Origin: FEN-1219 sp039933105 | GTDB lineage: Bacteria; Pseudomonadota; Gammaproteobacteria; Steroidobacterales; Rariloculaceae | Length of the DNA stretch: 26,238 bases | Assembly (NCBI GenBank): GCA_039933105.1 | Contig: JBDTOT010000061.1 | Coordinates: 1 to 26,238, forward strand | Direction of reading: 5' to 3' | In this document: positions 1 to 7,894 of the stretch, piece after piece | How the letters are laid out: each line of letters begins with the position of its first letter | Position numbering within the stretch: position 1 is the stretch's first letter | Translations under genes and position numbers: made by a program | The notes under the pieces: model-generated | What the model saw: only the letters and a program-made list of their open reading frames with translations | Databases searched by the model: none | Told to the model about the DNA's origin: nothing

Positions 1-2
1 AG

Positions 3-434
3 TTGTACCGGGAAGTGATCCTCGATCACAACCGCAACCCGCGCAATTTCGGCGAGCTTGGCGACGCCACGCGAGTGATTTCGGCGGTCAACCCGTTGTG
101 CGGCGACAAGCTGACGCTGTACGTGAAAGTTGGCGACGGAACGGTCACGGACATTAGCTTCAAAGGTAGCGGTTGCGCGATCTCCGTCGCGTCGTCGTCG
201 CTGATGACCGAACGCGTCAAGGGCACCACGGTCACCGATGCGCTGCGATTGTTCGATCAGGTGCACGACCTCTTGACCGGCGAGCACCGCCACGAACCTG
301 CCGAGGACCTCGAAAAACTCGCAGCGCTCGGCGGCGTTCGCGAGTACCCGTCGCGCGTAAAATGCGCGAGCCTGGCATGGCATGCGCTGAAGGCGGCAGT
401 GGGCGACAGCGGTGAAGCGGTGACCACCGAGTAG
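3..434 (+). CDS. sufU: SufU-type Fe-S cluster assembly protein (5' partial)
   Basis: NifU/IscU-like protein of the SUF system, acting in the cytosol as a scaffold or sulfur acceptor from the cysteine desulfurase SufS. The opening residues YREVILDHNRNPRNFG match the usual N-terminal block of SufU. Family members normally have several residues ahead of this block, so the TTG at position 3 is probably an internal Leu codon and the true start lies off the window. The three conserved ligand cysteines are visible in NPLCGDK, GSGCAIS and VKCASLAWHAL. The Asp after the first Cys (GD) is also typical. The spacer between the second and third Cys is of SufU rather than IscU type. sufT follows after 4 bases, so this is the 3' part of a suf operon whose other genes lie to the left. 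Family assignment is secure; the start is unknown. Confidence 0.93.
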   Translation: MYREVILDHNRNPRNFGELGDATRVISAVNPLCGDKLTLYVKVGDGTVTDISFKGSGCAISVASSSLMTERVKGTTVTDALRLFDQVHDLLTGEHRHEPAEDLEKLAALGGVREYPSRVKCASLAWHALKAAVGDSGEAVTTE

Positions 435-438
435 CGCC

Positions 439-990
439 ATGTACCACTCCCAAAATGAGCCCGTAACGTTATCGCGTGACTGCCCCGCTGTACTGATCCC
501 AGCGGGCGAACGCGTCACGCTGCCCGAAGGCACCACGGGGTTCTTGACCCAGGCCCTCGGCGGCAGCTTCACTATCTACATCGAAGGTAACTTGTTCCGC
601 ATCGCGGGCCGCGACGGCGACGCGCTCGGCAAACCGGTGTTGCTGGGGCCGGAGCTACCGGAGGATGCCACCGAAGCCGAAATCGAAGGCGCCGTGTGGC
701 AGCAACTGCGCACCTGCTACGACCCCGAGATCCCGATTAATATCGTGGAGCTCGGTCTCGTTTACGAGTGCAAGATCGAGACCGCGGAATCCGGCGGGCG
801 CATCGTGAAAATCACAATGACGCTAACCGCGCCGGGCTGCGGCATGGGCGACATCCTGGCGCAAGACATCCGCGAAAAGGTCGAACAGATTCCAACCGTC
901 GAACGCGCCGACGTCGAAGTCGTGTTCGACCCCCCGTGGAATCGCTCGATGATGTCGGAGGAAGCTCGCCTCGAAGCCGGTCTGTTCTGA
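439..990 (+). CDS. sufT: SufT, DUF59/MIP18-family Fe-S maturation protein
   Basis: 183-residue protein matching SufT, an auxiliary factor that helps mature iron-sulfur proteins in organisms using the SUF pathway. The N-terminal part (about 1-75) is the SufT-specific extension with LPEGTTGFLTQALGGSFT. The C-terminal part (about 85-175) is a MIP18/DUF59 domain, with DPEIPINIVELGLVY, the Cys-containing TAPGCGMGD and the closing DPPWNRSMMSEEAR block. All core landmarks are present and the length is normal. It starts 4 bases after the sufU stop, so the two are co-transcribed and probably translationally coupled. No clear Shine-Dalgarno is seen just upstream of the ATG. Confidence 0.94.
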   Translation: MYHSQNEPVTLSRDCPAVLIPAGERVTLPEGTTGFLTQALGGSFTIYIEGNLFRIAGRDGDALGKPVLLGPELPEDATEAEIEGAVWQQLRTCYDPEIPINIVELGLVYECKIETAESGGRIVKITMTLTAPGCGMGDILAQDIREKVEQIPTVERADVEVVFDPPWNRSMMSEEARLEAGLF

Positions 991-1002
991 CTGGATCGCG
1001 CG

Positions 1003-1518
1003 GTGAAGCGTCTGATTCTGCTGCGTCATGCCAAGTCGAGCTGGTCAGCGGAAGGGCTTGCGGATTTCGAGCGTCCCCTGTCCGGCCGCGGCGAGCGCGA
1101 CGCGCCGCTAATGGCCGCTCGCCTTCGCGAGCGCAGCATTCGCCCCACGCTCGTCTTGTCTAGCCCCGCGCTGCGCGCACGACGAACGGCGGAGCTCGTC
1201 GCTGCCGAATTCGACGACTTCGATGAGGGGATCAAGCTTGACGCGAGGCTCTATCTCGCCACACCGGCGGAAATACTTGCCGTTGTCGTAGAGCAGGTGG
1301 ATGAGCTCGATTGCCTACTCGTCGTAGGCCACAATCCGGGGCTCACTGAGCTGTCGAATTTGCTGCTGCCAGGACTCGACCTCGAGAACCTGCCAACGGC
1401 AGGAGTCGTGGTCAGCGACTTCGCCGCTGAACGTTGGGCAGAGATTCGCAGCGCCGGGCGACGTCTCTTCTACTATGACTACCCGAAGAACGCTGGCGGA
1501 ACCGCTACGACGGATTGA
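1003..1518 (+). CDS. sixA: SixA-like histidine phosphatase
   Basis: 171-residue histidine-phosphatase-superfamily protein closest to SixA, which removes phosphate from phosphohistidine on signalling and phosphotransfer proteins. The catalytic block LLRHAKSSW near residues 5-13 carries the nucleophilic His. SSPALRARRTAE and VVGHNPGLTELSNLL supply the other active-site residues, including the second His. The start is GTG at 1003, 12 bases after the sufT stop; no ATG lies nearby and the catalytic motif begins almost at once, as in SixA. The 3' end overlaps the convergent hslR gene by 14 bases. The natural substrate cannot be told from sequence. Its position behind sufT suggests co-transcription but not necessarily a role in Fe-S assembly. 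Confidence 0.88.
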   Translation: MKRLILLRHAKSSWSAEGLADFERPLSGRGERDAPLMAARLRERSIRPTLVLSSPALRARRTAELVAAEFDDFDEGIKLDARLYLATPAEILAVVVEQVDELDCLLVVGHNPGLTELSNLLLPGLDLENLPTAGVVVSDFAAERWAEIRSAGRRLFYYDYPKNAGGTATTD

Positions 1519-1921
1519 TCGGCCCGCGCTGGCGCACACGCAGTAGCAAACGGCGCGTGCGCTTATCCGGCCGGCCACTCGTCGGCGGCGCGAACGCCGG
1601 GCGCGACGCACGCTGTTCGGCAGCAAGCCTGCGGCGCTCGGTCGACTCCGCGGTCTCGATATAAGTCGTGGCCGCCTCTGGCGCCGGCCCGCGACGTGCA
1701 GGAATCGCGGCGATGCGCACTTCGCGCGCAATGTCGTCGCGAAGCTCGACCGCGAGCGCATCGCCAATCTTTACAACGTGCGCCGGTTTCACGCGTTGGC
1801 CGTTCAGGCGAACGTGGCCCGCCCGCACAGCTTCGGCAGCTACGCTACGGGTCTTGAAGAATCGTGCGCACCAGAGCCAGCGGTCGATCCGCAGACGTTC
1901 CTGTTCGGCATCGTCGCTCAT
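1505..1921 (-). CDS. hslR: HslR/Hsp15-like S4-domain RNA-binding protein
   Basis: 138-residue basic protein with an N-terminal S4 RNA-binding domain (about residues 10-60: LRIDRWLWCARFFKTRS and GHVRLNGQRVKPAHVVKIGDAL). This pattern is characteristic of Hsp15, which binds 50S subunits carrying a stalled nascent chain and helps recycle them after heat stress. The C-terminal half is rich in Arg and Ala and low in complexity, as in Hsp15. It is the last gene of a long minus-strand run: the ATG lies 3 bases beyond the sppA stop. Its 3' end overlaps the convergent sixA by 14 bases. A general S4-domain protein is the alternative. Confidence 0.9.
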   Translation of the reverse strand: MSDDAEQERLRIDRWLWCARFFKTRSVAAEAVRAGHVRLNGQRVKPAHVVKIGDALAVELRDDIAREVRIAAIPARRGPAPEAATTYIETAESTERRRLAAEQRASRPAFAPPTSGRPDKRTRRLLLRVRQRGPINPS

Positions 1922-1924
1922 CGC

Positions 1925-3787
1925 TCACTGGACGTCGCAAAGGCAATACGCATACACACCACGCGGGTCGTTCCAACGCGCGATGAACGCCAGCGGCTCG
2001 AGCGCCGACTCCACCGCCTGCGCTACCACCGCGGACCAGTGCGGCAAGCCGAACACTCTGTCGACCAGCGGCACGGCTTCCGCCGCGAAAGACATCGCGA
2101 GCCTCTCGCTGAACGTGAGGTCCGGCTCGATGTACGCGACGCTGTACCGTCCTTCCGCGAGCTTCGCGAGCGAGGCGGCGGCTTTCAGCGCATCCGCGAA
2201 GGTGCCCAGGTGATCGACGAGGCCGCGATCGAGCGCGTCCGTGCCCACCCACACGCGGCCCTGCGCAGCGGCCTCGATCTGCTCGGGGGTCCGTCCCCTA
2301 TGCTCGGCCACCTTGCTGACGAATTCCGCGTACGTGTTCTTCACCGACTCGCGGATCAAGCCTTTGAGGGCGTCGCTCATGGGGCGCGTTGTATCGAATG
2401 CGCCGGAGAGCTGCGTCGTACCGACGCCATCGACGTGCACCCCGAGCGCAGCCAGCGTGCGCGGGAACGTCGGGATCGTCGCGCCGACGCCGATTGAGCC
2501 CGTCAACGTCGTGGCGCTCGCCCAGATCTCATTCGCCGCCATCGAGATCCAATAGCCGCCGGACGCCGCCACGCTGCTCATGGACACGACCAGCGGCCGG
2601 CCCGAGTCCTGGAACACTTGGAGTTCGCGCAAAATCACATCGGAAGCGAAGGCGCTGCCTCCGCCGGAATCCACGCGCAACACGAGCGCTTTGACCGACG
2701 TATCGAGCCGCACCTTGCGAATCAACTCTGCAAGCGAGTCGCCGCCGATGCTGCCGGACGGCTGCCGACCATCGAGTATCGTGCCCGACGCAACGATGAC
2801 CGCTACCTTGTCTGTACCGCGTGCCGGTTTCCGCGTGAGATCCAGCGAGCGGACGTAGTCGTCGAGGTCAATGCTCGTGTAGTTGTCATCGCCTTTCTCT
2901 GGTGTCGCCTCTTCGCCGACTGCCGTGCGGATACGTTCGCGCATCGCGTCGCGGGTGAGAAGTTCGTCGACCAGGCCGTAGTCCACCGCCAACTTGGCCG
3001 CATCGCCACCGGCGTTGGTCAACAGCTTCACGATATCGTCCGCGTAAGTCTGTAACGCCGGGCCCGGAAGCTTGCGAGCGGTTGTGACATCGGCTTGATA
3101 CGCGTTCCACAGCGCGCCGAGATAGGCTCGGCTCGCCTCCTCGTCCTGCGGCGATATACCGTCCCGCGTGATCGGCTCTACGAACGACTTGTACTCGCCA
3201 ACGGTCCACACGTTGTAGTCGATGTAGAGCTTGTCGAGCGCCGACTTGTAGTACGGCAGATACCGGCTGTAACCGTCGATGAGGACCATGCCCATGGGAT
3301 GCATGTAGACGCGGTCTGCGTTCGCCGCGAGGTAGTATTGATCGCGCGAGAACCCGTCACCGACCGCGATGACGGCCTTGCCGCTCTCCCTGAAGTGCGC
3401 GATCTCCGCAGCCACTTCCTGCAGCTTGCTTAGACCACCGCCGCCCATACCGTCGAGCTGGAGCACCACGGCCTTGATGCGCGCGTCATCGCGGGCAGCG
3501 TGCAGTGCATCGATGAAGTCCCGCACCAGCGTTTCCTGGAGCGGCGTACCCCGGGCGCGCGCAATGGTGCGGGTTAGCGGATCACCCGACAGCTGGTCGA
3601 CCAGATTGCCTTTGGGCGCGATTACGAGCGCCGCGGCGCCAGGCACCACCACGCGATCCTCGATAGCAGCGAAAATCAGCACCAAGAAGATGAACAGCAA
3701 GACGATGAGGTGCAGGAACTTGCGCAACCTGTCGAGCCAGTGCCAGACGGCCGTCAGAATTCTCATCGGCCATGCGCGCTTTTCCAT
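1925..3787 (-). CDS. sppA: Signal peptide peptidase SppA, 67K type
   Basis: 620-residue inner-membrane protease that degrades signal peptides left in the membrane after secretion. One transmembrane helix lies at about residues 25-43 and is followed by two tandem Clp/crotonase-fold peptidase domains, the long proteobacterial form. The catalytic lysine is K200 in GEYKSFVEP. The nucleophilic serine is S409 in VAASGGYW, the same residue number as in E. coli SppA. Both are intact, so the enzyme should be active. The start ATG at 3787 is preceded by a purine-rich AGGTAGGGA stretch. It follows dctM by 25 bases and precedes hslR by 3 bases, so it is probably transcribed with the TRAP transporter genes. 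Confidence 0.96.
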   Translation of the reverse strand: MEKRAWPMRILTAVWHWLDRLRKFLHLIVLLFIFLVLIFAAIEDRVVVPGAAALVIAPKGNLVDQLSGDPLTRTIARARGTPLQETLVRDFIDALHAARDDARIKAVVLQLDGMGGGGLSKLQEVAAEIAHFRESGKAVIAVGDGFSRDQYYLAANADRVYMHPMGMVLIDGYSRYLPYYKSALDKLYIDYNVWTVGEYKSFVEPITRDGISPQDEEASRAYLGALWNAYQADVTTARKLPGPALQTYADDIVKLLTNAGGDAAKLAVDYGLVDELLTRDAMRERIRTAVGEEATPEKGDDNYTSIDLDDYVRSLDLTRKPARGTDKVAVIVASGTILDGRQPSGSIGGDSLAELIRKVRLDTSVKALVLRVDSGGGSAFASDVILRELQVFQDSGRPLVVSMSSVAASGGYWISMAANEIWASATTLTGSIGVGATIPTFPRTLAALGVHVDGVGTTQLSGAFDTTRPMSDALKGLIRESVKNTYAEFVSKVAEHRGRTPEQIEAAAQGRVWVGTDALDRGLVDHLGTFADALKAAASLAKLAEGRYSVAYIEPDLTFSERLAMSFAAEAVPLVDRVFGLPHWSAVVAQAVESALEPLAFIARWNDPRGVYAYCLCDVQ

Positions 3788-3812
3788 ACGTGTCCCTACC
3801 TGGAGTCCGCTG

Positions 3813-5072
3813 TCAATGCAGCAGCATTAAAGACAAACCCGGCCAAAATGCAATGATGATCACCGCGAGAAGCGAGACGAGAAGGAACGGCTGGGTGGCC
3901 CAATAGATTTCCGTGATGTCCTTCTCGAACCGGTGGCTCGCGATGAACAGGTTCAATCCAACGGGCGGTGTCAGATAACCAAGCTCCATCGCCGCGAGAA
4001 AGACGATACCGAGATGAACCGGATTGATGCCGTACTGCGAGGCCACCGGCAGCAGTAGCGGCACGATCAGCACGGTCGCAGAGAAGATGTCGAGGATCGC
4101 GCCCAGAATCAGCAGGAACACGAGCAACACCAGGAGAAACGTGTTCGGCCCGTGCACGTACTGGCTCACGATCGCGAACAGCTCCTGCGGCACTCCGGCG
4201 TCGATCATGTAATTCGTCGACGCCAGGGACACGCCGAGGATCACGAGGATCGCACCTACGAGCACCATCGACTCGCGCATGATGCGCGGCAAATCTCGCC
4301 AGGGCACCTCGCGCAGGACGACGATCTCGACGAAGGTGACGTAGAGCGCCGTGACGGCAGCGGCCTCCGACACCGCGAAATAGCCGCTGTAGATACCGCC
4401 GAGCACGACGAAGGGCAGCGGCAAATCCCAACGCGCCTGGCGAATCGCGGCCCAGATCTCGGCCATCGGGTTCGCCGCACGCACACGTGGCACGTGCCGA
4501 TTGCGCCAGAAACTGTAGGCCGAGAGCAGCACGATCAGCAAAAGCCCGGGCAGCACGCCCGCAAGGAACAGGTCGTCGATCGGTGCCTGGGCAACGACGC
4601 CGTATAGGATCAGCGGCAACGATGGCGCAAACAGCAGTCCCAGGCTACCTGAAGCGGTGATTAGCCCGAGGTTGAATCGCTCGTCGTAGCCGGCCTCTGA
4701 AAGAGCAGGAAGCAGCAACGCGCCGAGCGCGATGATCGTCACACCGGACGCCCCGGTAAACGCCGTGAACAGCGCGCATGTCGTGAGGCAAATGAACGCC
4801 AGCCCGCCGGGGAGCCAGCCGAGCAGCGCCTGCGTGAGCCGGACCAATCGACTTGGCGCCCGGCCGGCACTCAGCAGGAAGCCCGCGAACGTGAATAGCG
4901 GGATGGCCACGAGTACGGGGGTCTCGGCCAAGCCGAAGAACTGGTCCGCAACGACCGACAGGTTCACACCCTCGCGGTGGAACCCGAGCATTGCGCTCGA
5001 GCCGATGACCGTGAACAGCGGCGCGCCAAGCAACGTTAGCAGTACAAGAACGATGAAGCCGAGGATCGCCAC
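3813..5072 (-). CDS. dctM: TRAP transporter large permease (DctM)
   Basis: 419-residue integral membrane protein of the DctM family, the ion-driven translocating subunit of a tripartite ATP-independent periplasmic (TRAP) transporter. About a dozen hydrophobic helices are visible, with the family blocks VLVAIPLFTFAGFLLSAG, TGASGVTIIALGALLLPAL and TPPVGLNLF. I place the start at the GTG at 5072, which overlaps the dctQ stop as TAGTG. An in-frame extension up to 5183 is open but would lie inside dctQ and is not family-like. With this start the first helix begins immediately, as expected. The protein is separate from the small permease, not fused. It belongs to the TatT-P-Q-M operon. Confidence 0.94.
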   Translation of the reverse strand: MAILGFIVLVLLTLLGAPLFTVIGSSAMLGFHREGVNLSVVADQFFGLAETPVLVAIPLFTFAGFLLSAGRAPSRLVRLTQALLGWLPGGLAFICLTTCALFTAFTGASGVTIIALGALLLPALSEAGYDERFNLGLITASGSLGLLFAPSLPLILYGVVAQAPIDDLFLAGVLPGLLLIVLLSAYSFWRNRHVPRVRAANPMAEIWAAIRQARWDLPLPFVVLGGIYSGYFAVSEAAAVTALYVTFVEIVVLREVPWRDLPRIMRESMVLVGAILVILGVSLASTNYMIDAGVPQELFAIVSQYVHGPNTFLLVLLVFLLILGAILDIFSATVLIVPLLLPVASQYGINPVHLGIVFLAAMELGYLTPPVGLNLFIASHRFEKDITEIYWATQPFLLVSLLAVIIIAFWPGLSLMLLH

Positions 5073-5587
5073 TACGACTCCCCGACGGGCGGCAACCCGC
5101 GCAGCGCCCGTTGGAGCGCGTGCACGAGGAATTGCCAGGCGATCAACACAAACACGATTGGCATCGGCGCCCGCAACCACCACGCCGGCACGCCGTTCAG
5201 CAACAGGTCGCCGCCCTCACGGGAGTCCGCCACGAACGCCAGGGCGTAGCGCGCCAGCACGGCACAGAACGCGGCGGCGAATAGCTCGGCTCCTACGCCG
5301 GCCACAAGCTGAAGCCGCTGTGGCAGCCACCGAGCGAGGGCACCCATCGTGATGTGACGCCCTTCGCGGCTCGCTGCGAGCGCGCCGAGCAGCGCCAGCC
5401 ACAGCACGGTAAGCCGAATCAGACCGTCGCTCCACGTCAGCCCGATAGAGAAAAGGTTGCGCAAGAGGATCTGCGCGCTGGCGAACACGACGAGACCACC
5501 GAGCAGTACGACAATCAGCGTCGTCTCGACCGCGCGGCCGAAACGCTCAGCGCGGGCCCACCAGGAATGCCCGGTCGGTTCGTTCAA
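5072..5587 (-). CDS. dctQ: TRAP transporter small permease (DctQ)
   Basis: 171-residue membrane protein with four predicted helices (about 22-45, 55-72, 92-115 and 135-155). It matches the DctQ family, the scaffold subunit that pairs with DctM. The family signature RNLFSIGLTWSDGLIRLTVLWLA is split across helices 1 and 2, and REGRHITMGAL follows it. The start is TTG at 5587, supported by GAGGT five to six bases upstream and by the lack of a better in-frame start. It lies 6 bases after the dctP stop, and its stop overlaps the dctM start. Confidence 0.92.
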   Translation of the reverse strand: MNEPTGHSWWARAERFGRAVETTLIVVLLGGLVVFASAQILLRNLFSIGLTWSDGLIRLTVLWLALLGALAASREGRHITMGALARWLPQRLQLVAGVGAELFAAAFCAVLARYALAFVADSREGGDLLLNGVPAWWLRAPMPIVFVLIAWQFLVHALQRALRGLPPVGES

Positions 5588-5593
5588 GCGACC

Positions 5594-6625
5594 TCAGTGT
5601 GCCGGCTCAGGATGTGCGCGCCGGTAATCGGTCAAGACCGTCAACAGCTGATCCAGCAGCGGGACGTCGACATCCGACCGTGTCCGCAATTTGGGGTACA
5701 GACTTTCGATCGTTTGCCGCCAGCCTTCCACATCGGTGCTGTTGACAGTGACCGTCTGGATCCCGGACTTGGCCAACACTTCCAAGGCCTTGCGATTGTC
5801 GTCGCGCGCCTCGCGGTCGAGCTTCCCCAGGTATCGCCCCATGACTTCGCGCACGATCTGCTGATCCGCCGGCATCAGAGCGCTAAACGTGCTCTTCTCG
5901 ATCGCGAATATGCCCATTGAATACGACAGCGGCAGCACGGTGATGTACTTGACCTTCGTGTGCCATTGCAAGACGAGCGCTGTCACCGGCGACGCAAACG
6001 TGATCTCGATTAACCCCGTCTGCAAGCCCGTCAGAACGTCGGTCACGGGCAAAACGACGGGCGACAAGCCCATGGTCTGCATCGCAAGGAAGCTCATCTG
6101 GTCGCCCTCGGGCACCCACACTTTCTTGCGCTTCATCTCTTCGACGCTGTGTATCGGCTCGTTGGACAACAGATTCGCGAAACCACCTTCGGTGAAACCG
6201 AAGCTCACGAAACCCGCCTTGTCGAGACCTGCGGCCATCAACGGGTCGATCTTCGCGCGCACGGCATCGACCTCTTCCTGTGAATGGAACAGTAGCGGGA
6301 TGCCGTAGATGCTCATACCGCTGTAACGCTCAGCCAGGCCGCCGGAGGTGAAGGCGCCCCCGTGCAACTGTCCCGCGCGGATCTTGCGCAACACCTGCGC
6401 GTCGTTCCCCATGACTCCGCCCGGATAGAACTTGAACGTGACGCGCCCGCCCGTTCGCATCCGAACTTCCTCGGCACCGGCTCGCATCTGCCCTATCCAA
6501 CGCGAGCCATCGGGGGCAACGCTCGCGAGCTTGATGTCCGCAGCGGTCGCGGTTCCCGCGCACAACGCGGCGAGCGCGAATCCAACCCACCACCGACCGA
6601 AGCACGCTGCTCTGCGTCCAAGCAT
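5594..6625 (-). CDS. dctP: TRAP substrate-binding protein (DctP family, TatT-associated type)
   Basis: 343-residue periplasmic solute-binding protein. A signal peptide with basic MLGRRAACFGR and a hydrophobic core is probably cleaved near residue 29 (ATA/AD). The DctP fold follows, with IKLASVAPDGSRWIGQM, the long-helix start FYPGGVMGNDAQVLRKI, and the block VLTGLQTGLIEI. The family usually has Arg in the KxRVP strand that contacts a ligand carboxylate; here the strand reads KKVWVPEGD, with Trp170 at that place. The start ATG overlaps the preceding TatT stop (TGATG) and has AAAGGAG upstream, so translation is coupled. The ligand is unknown; the missing Arg argues against a simple carboxylate. 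Confidence 0.93.
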   Translation of the reverse strand: MLGRRAACFGRWWVGFALAALCAGTATAADIKLASVAPDGSRWIGQMRAGAEEVRMRTGGRVTFKFYPGGVMGNDAQVLRKIRAGQLHGGAFTSGGLAERYSGMSIYGIPLLFHSQEEVDAVRAKIDPLMAAGLDKAGFVSFGFTEGGFANLLSNEPIHSVEEMKRKKVWVPEGDQMSFLAMQTMGLSPVVLPVTDVLTGLQTGLIEITFASPVTALVLQWHTKVKYITVLPLSYSMGIFAIEKSTFSALMPADQQIVREVMGRYLGKLDREARDDNRKALEVLAKSGIQTVTVNSTDVEGWRQTIESLYPKLRTRSDVDVPLLDQLLTVLTDYRRAHPEPAH

Positions 6626-7485
6626 CAGAAGTACTCCTTTGATGTCGTCAGCAAAATCTGCGCTTCCTGTTTCGCCAGCACATTGAACAAGGTGAACCCC
6701 GGTGCCTCGGCCGGCGAATTCAGTACCTCGTTGAGCAATCGGTCGTGCAATTCCTGATCGAACACGAGGCGTGCGTAGCGGCGCGCGTATTCTACCTTGA
6801 TCGACAGATCGCGCCCCTGCGAGAGCTCGATTGCGCGCTCAAAGTGTTGCCGCGCTATGTCAGGCTCACCCCCGAGCGCCGGCGGCCGCAACGAATTCAG
6901 AATGCCGAGGTAGCCGTGCACGGCGCCGTGCTCGTAGGTCTCGTCGAGCTCGAGCGTGCGATCGAGTACGGCTTGCACCCACGGTAGCTCGGCGACGGCG
7001 GTCCAATCGGAGCTCGTGGCTTGAAGATTCGCGAGCCAGCCAACGGCGTACGAGTAGAGCGGCCCGATGCTCTTGACGTCAACGCCTTTGAGTTCAGTCA
7101 CGAGCTGATCGTAGTCGATGTTCCGCCAATGGCACGCCGGCTGATGGACGAGACACAGCGATTTCTCACCGTAGCGGCGTGCCTTGTCGCTCAGTGTGAC
7201 CGCGCGTTCGGCTGTCGCGAACCGCGACCCATACAGCGCGAAAAGCTGGGCACCCGCGGACAGCAACGCAGGATTTTGGGGGCGCTGTGAGATCAGACCA
7301 TCGAGGATCAGCAGGTACGCCGGCATGCCGCTGCCGACGAGCTCAGGATCGCTCTGATTCAGGATCGCAGCGGACAGCGCCTCACCGGCCTTGGCCCCGA
7401 TCAGGCGCACCACGCAGCCACTCAGCGCTGCAGACGCTATGAGGACCGCGAGGCCGCGCAGTAAAGCGAAGCGTGCTGCCGACAC
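6625..7485 (-). CDS. TRAP transporter T-component (TatT) family lipoprotein
   Basis: About 286 residues from the GTG at 7485. That start gives a textbook lipoprotein signal, MSAARFALLRGLAVLIASAA followed by the lipobox LSGC with Cys24. Val25 and Val26 follow rather than Asp, consistent with outer-membrane sorting. The open frame extends to 7575 inside rplS, but that extension is not credible. The mature part is helical and TPR-like, with Tyr/Ala/Leu-spaced repeats such as YSYAVGWLANLQATSSDWTA and GYLGILNSLRPPALGG. It matches the TatT proteins that partner DctP-type binding proteins in TatT-TRAP systems, first described in Treponema pallidum. It lies directly ahead of dctP with overlapping stop and start, which strongly supports this role. 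Confidence 0.9.
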   Translation of the reverse strand: MSAARFALLRGLAVLIASAALSGCVVRLIGAKAGEALSAAILNQSDPELVGSGMPAYLLILDGLISQRPQNPALLSAGAQLFALYGSRFATAERAVTLSDKARRYGEKSLCLVHQPACHWRNIDYDQLVTELKGVDVKSIGPLYSYAVGWLANLQATSSDWTAVAELPWVQAVLDRTLELDETYEHGAVHGYLGILNSLRPPALGGEPDIARQHFERAIELSQGRDLSIKVEYARRYARLVFDQELHDRLLNEVLNSPAEAPGFTLFNVLAKQEAQILLTTSKEYF

Positions 7486-7495
7486 TCGGGCGGCG

Positions 7496-7840
7496 TCAGA
7501 CCTTCTCTTTGATGCGCGCGGCTTTGCCGCTGAGGTCTCGGAGGTAGTACAACTTGGCTCGGCGAACATCACCACGTCGTTTCACCTTGATCTCCGCGAC
7601 CGCAGGGCTGTGCGTTTGGAACACTCGTTCCACGCCTTCGCCGTGCGAGATCTTGCGGACCGTAAACGAGGAATTCAGGCCGCGATTCTTCTTCGCGATG
7701 ACTACCCCCTCGTAAGCCTGCAAACGCTCCCGATCGCCTTCCGTCACGCGGACTTGGACCACTACCGTATCGCCCGGGGCAAAGTCGGGAACGTCCTTTT
7801 TGAGCTGCTGCTGTTCGATTTCGTCAATGACCCTGGACAT
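7496..7840 (-). CDS. rplS: 50S ribosomal protein L19
   Basis: 114-residue L19, located at the interface between the 30S and 50S subunits. Recognised from FAPGDTVVVQVRVTEGDRERLQ, the block GVVIAKKNRGLNSSFTVRKISHGEGVERVF and the basic tail VRRAKLYYLRDLSGKAARIKE. Length is normal. The ATG at 7840 has AGAGGAT upstream. It is the last gene of the conserved rpsP-rimM-trmD-rplS cluster. Here the TatT gene starts only 10 bases downstream, with no visible terminator between. Confidence 0.98.
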   Translation of the reverse strand: MSRVIDEIEQQQLKKDVPDFAPGDTVVVQVRVTEGDRERLQAYEGVVIAKKNRGLNSSFTVRKISHGEGVERVFQTHSPAVAEIKVKRRGDVRRAKLYYLRDLSGKAARIKEKV

Positions 7841-7894
7841 GGTTAGATCCTCTTACAATTCCCGTTCGCTGGACGCGCGTGATGGCGCGCTATT

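Noticed and set aside
5073..5183. N-terminal extension of dctM
   Set aside because: It lies entirely inside dctQ. GTG 5072 overlapping the dctQ stop gives the normal family N-terminus.
7486..7575. N-terminal extension of the TatT lipoprotein into rplS
   Set aside because: The extra 30 residues spoil an ideal lipoprotein signal that begins at GTG 7485.
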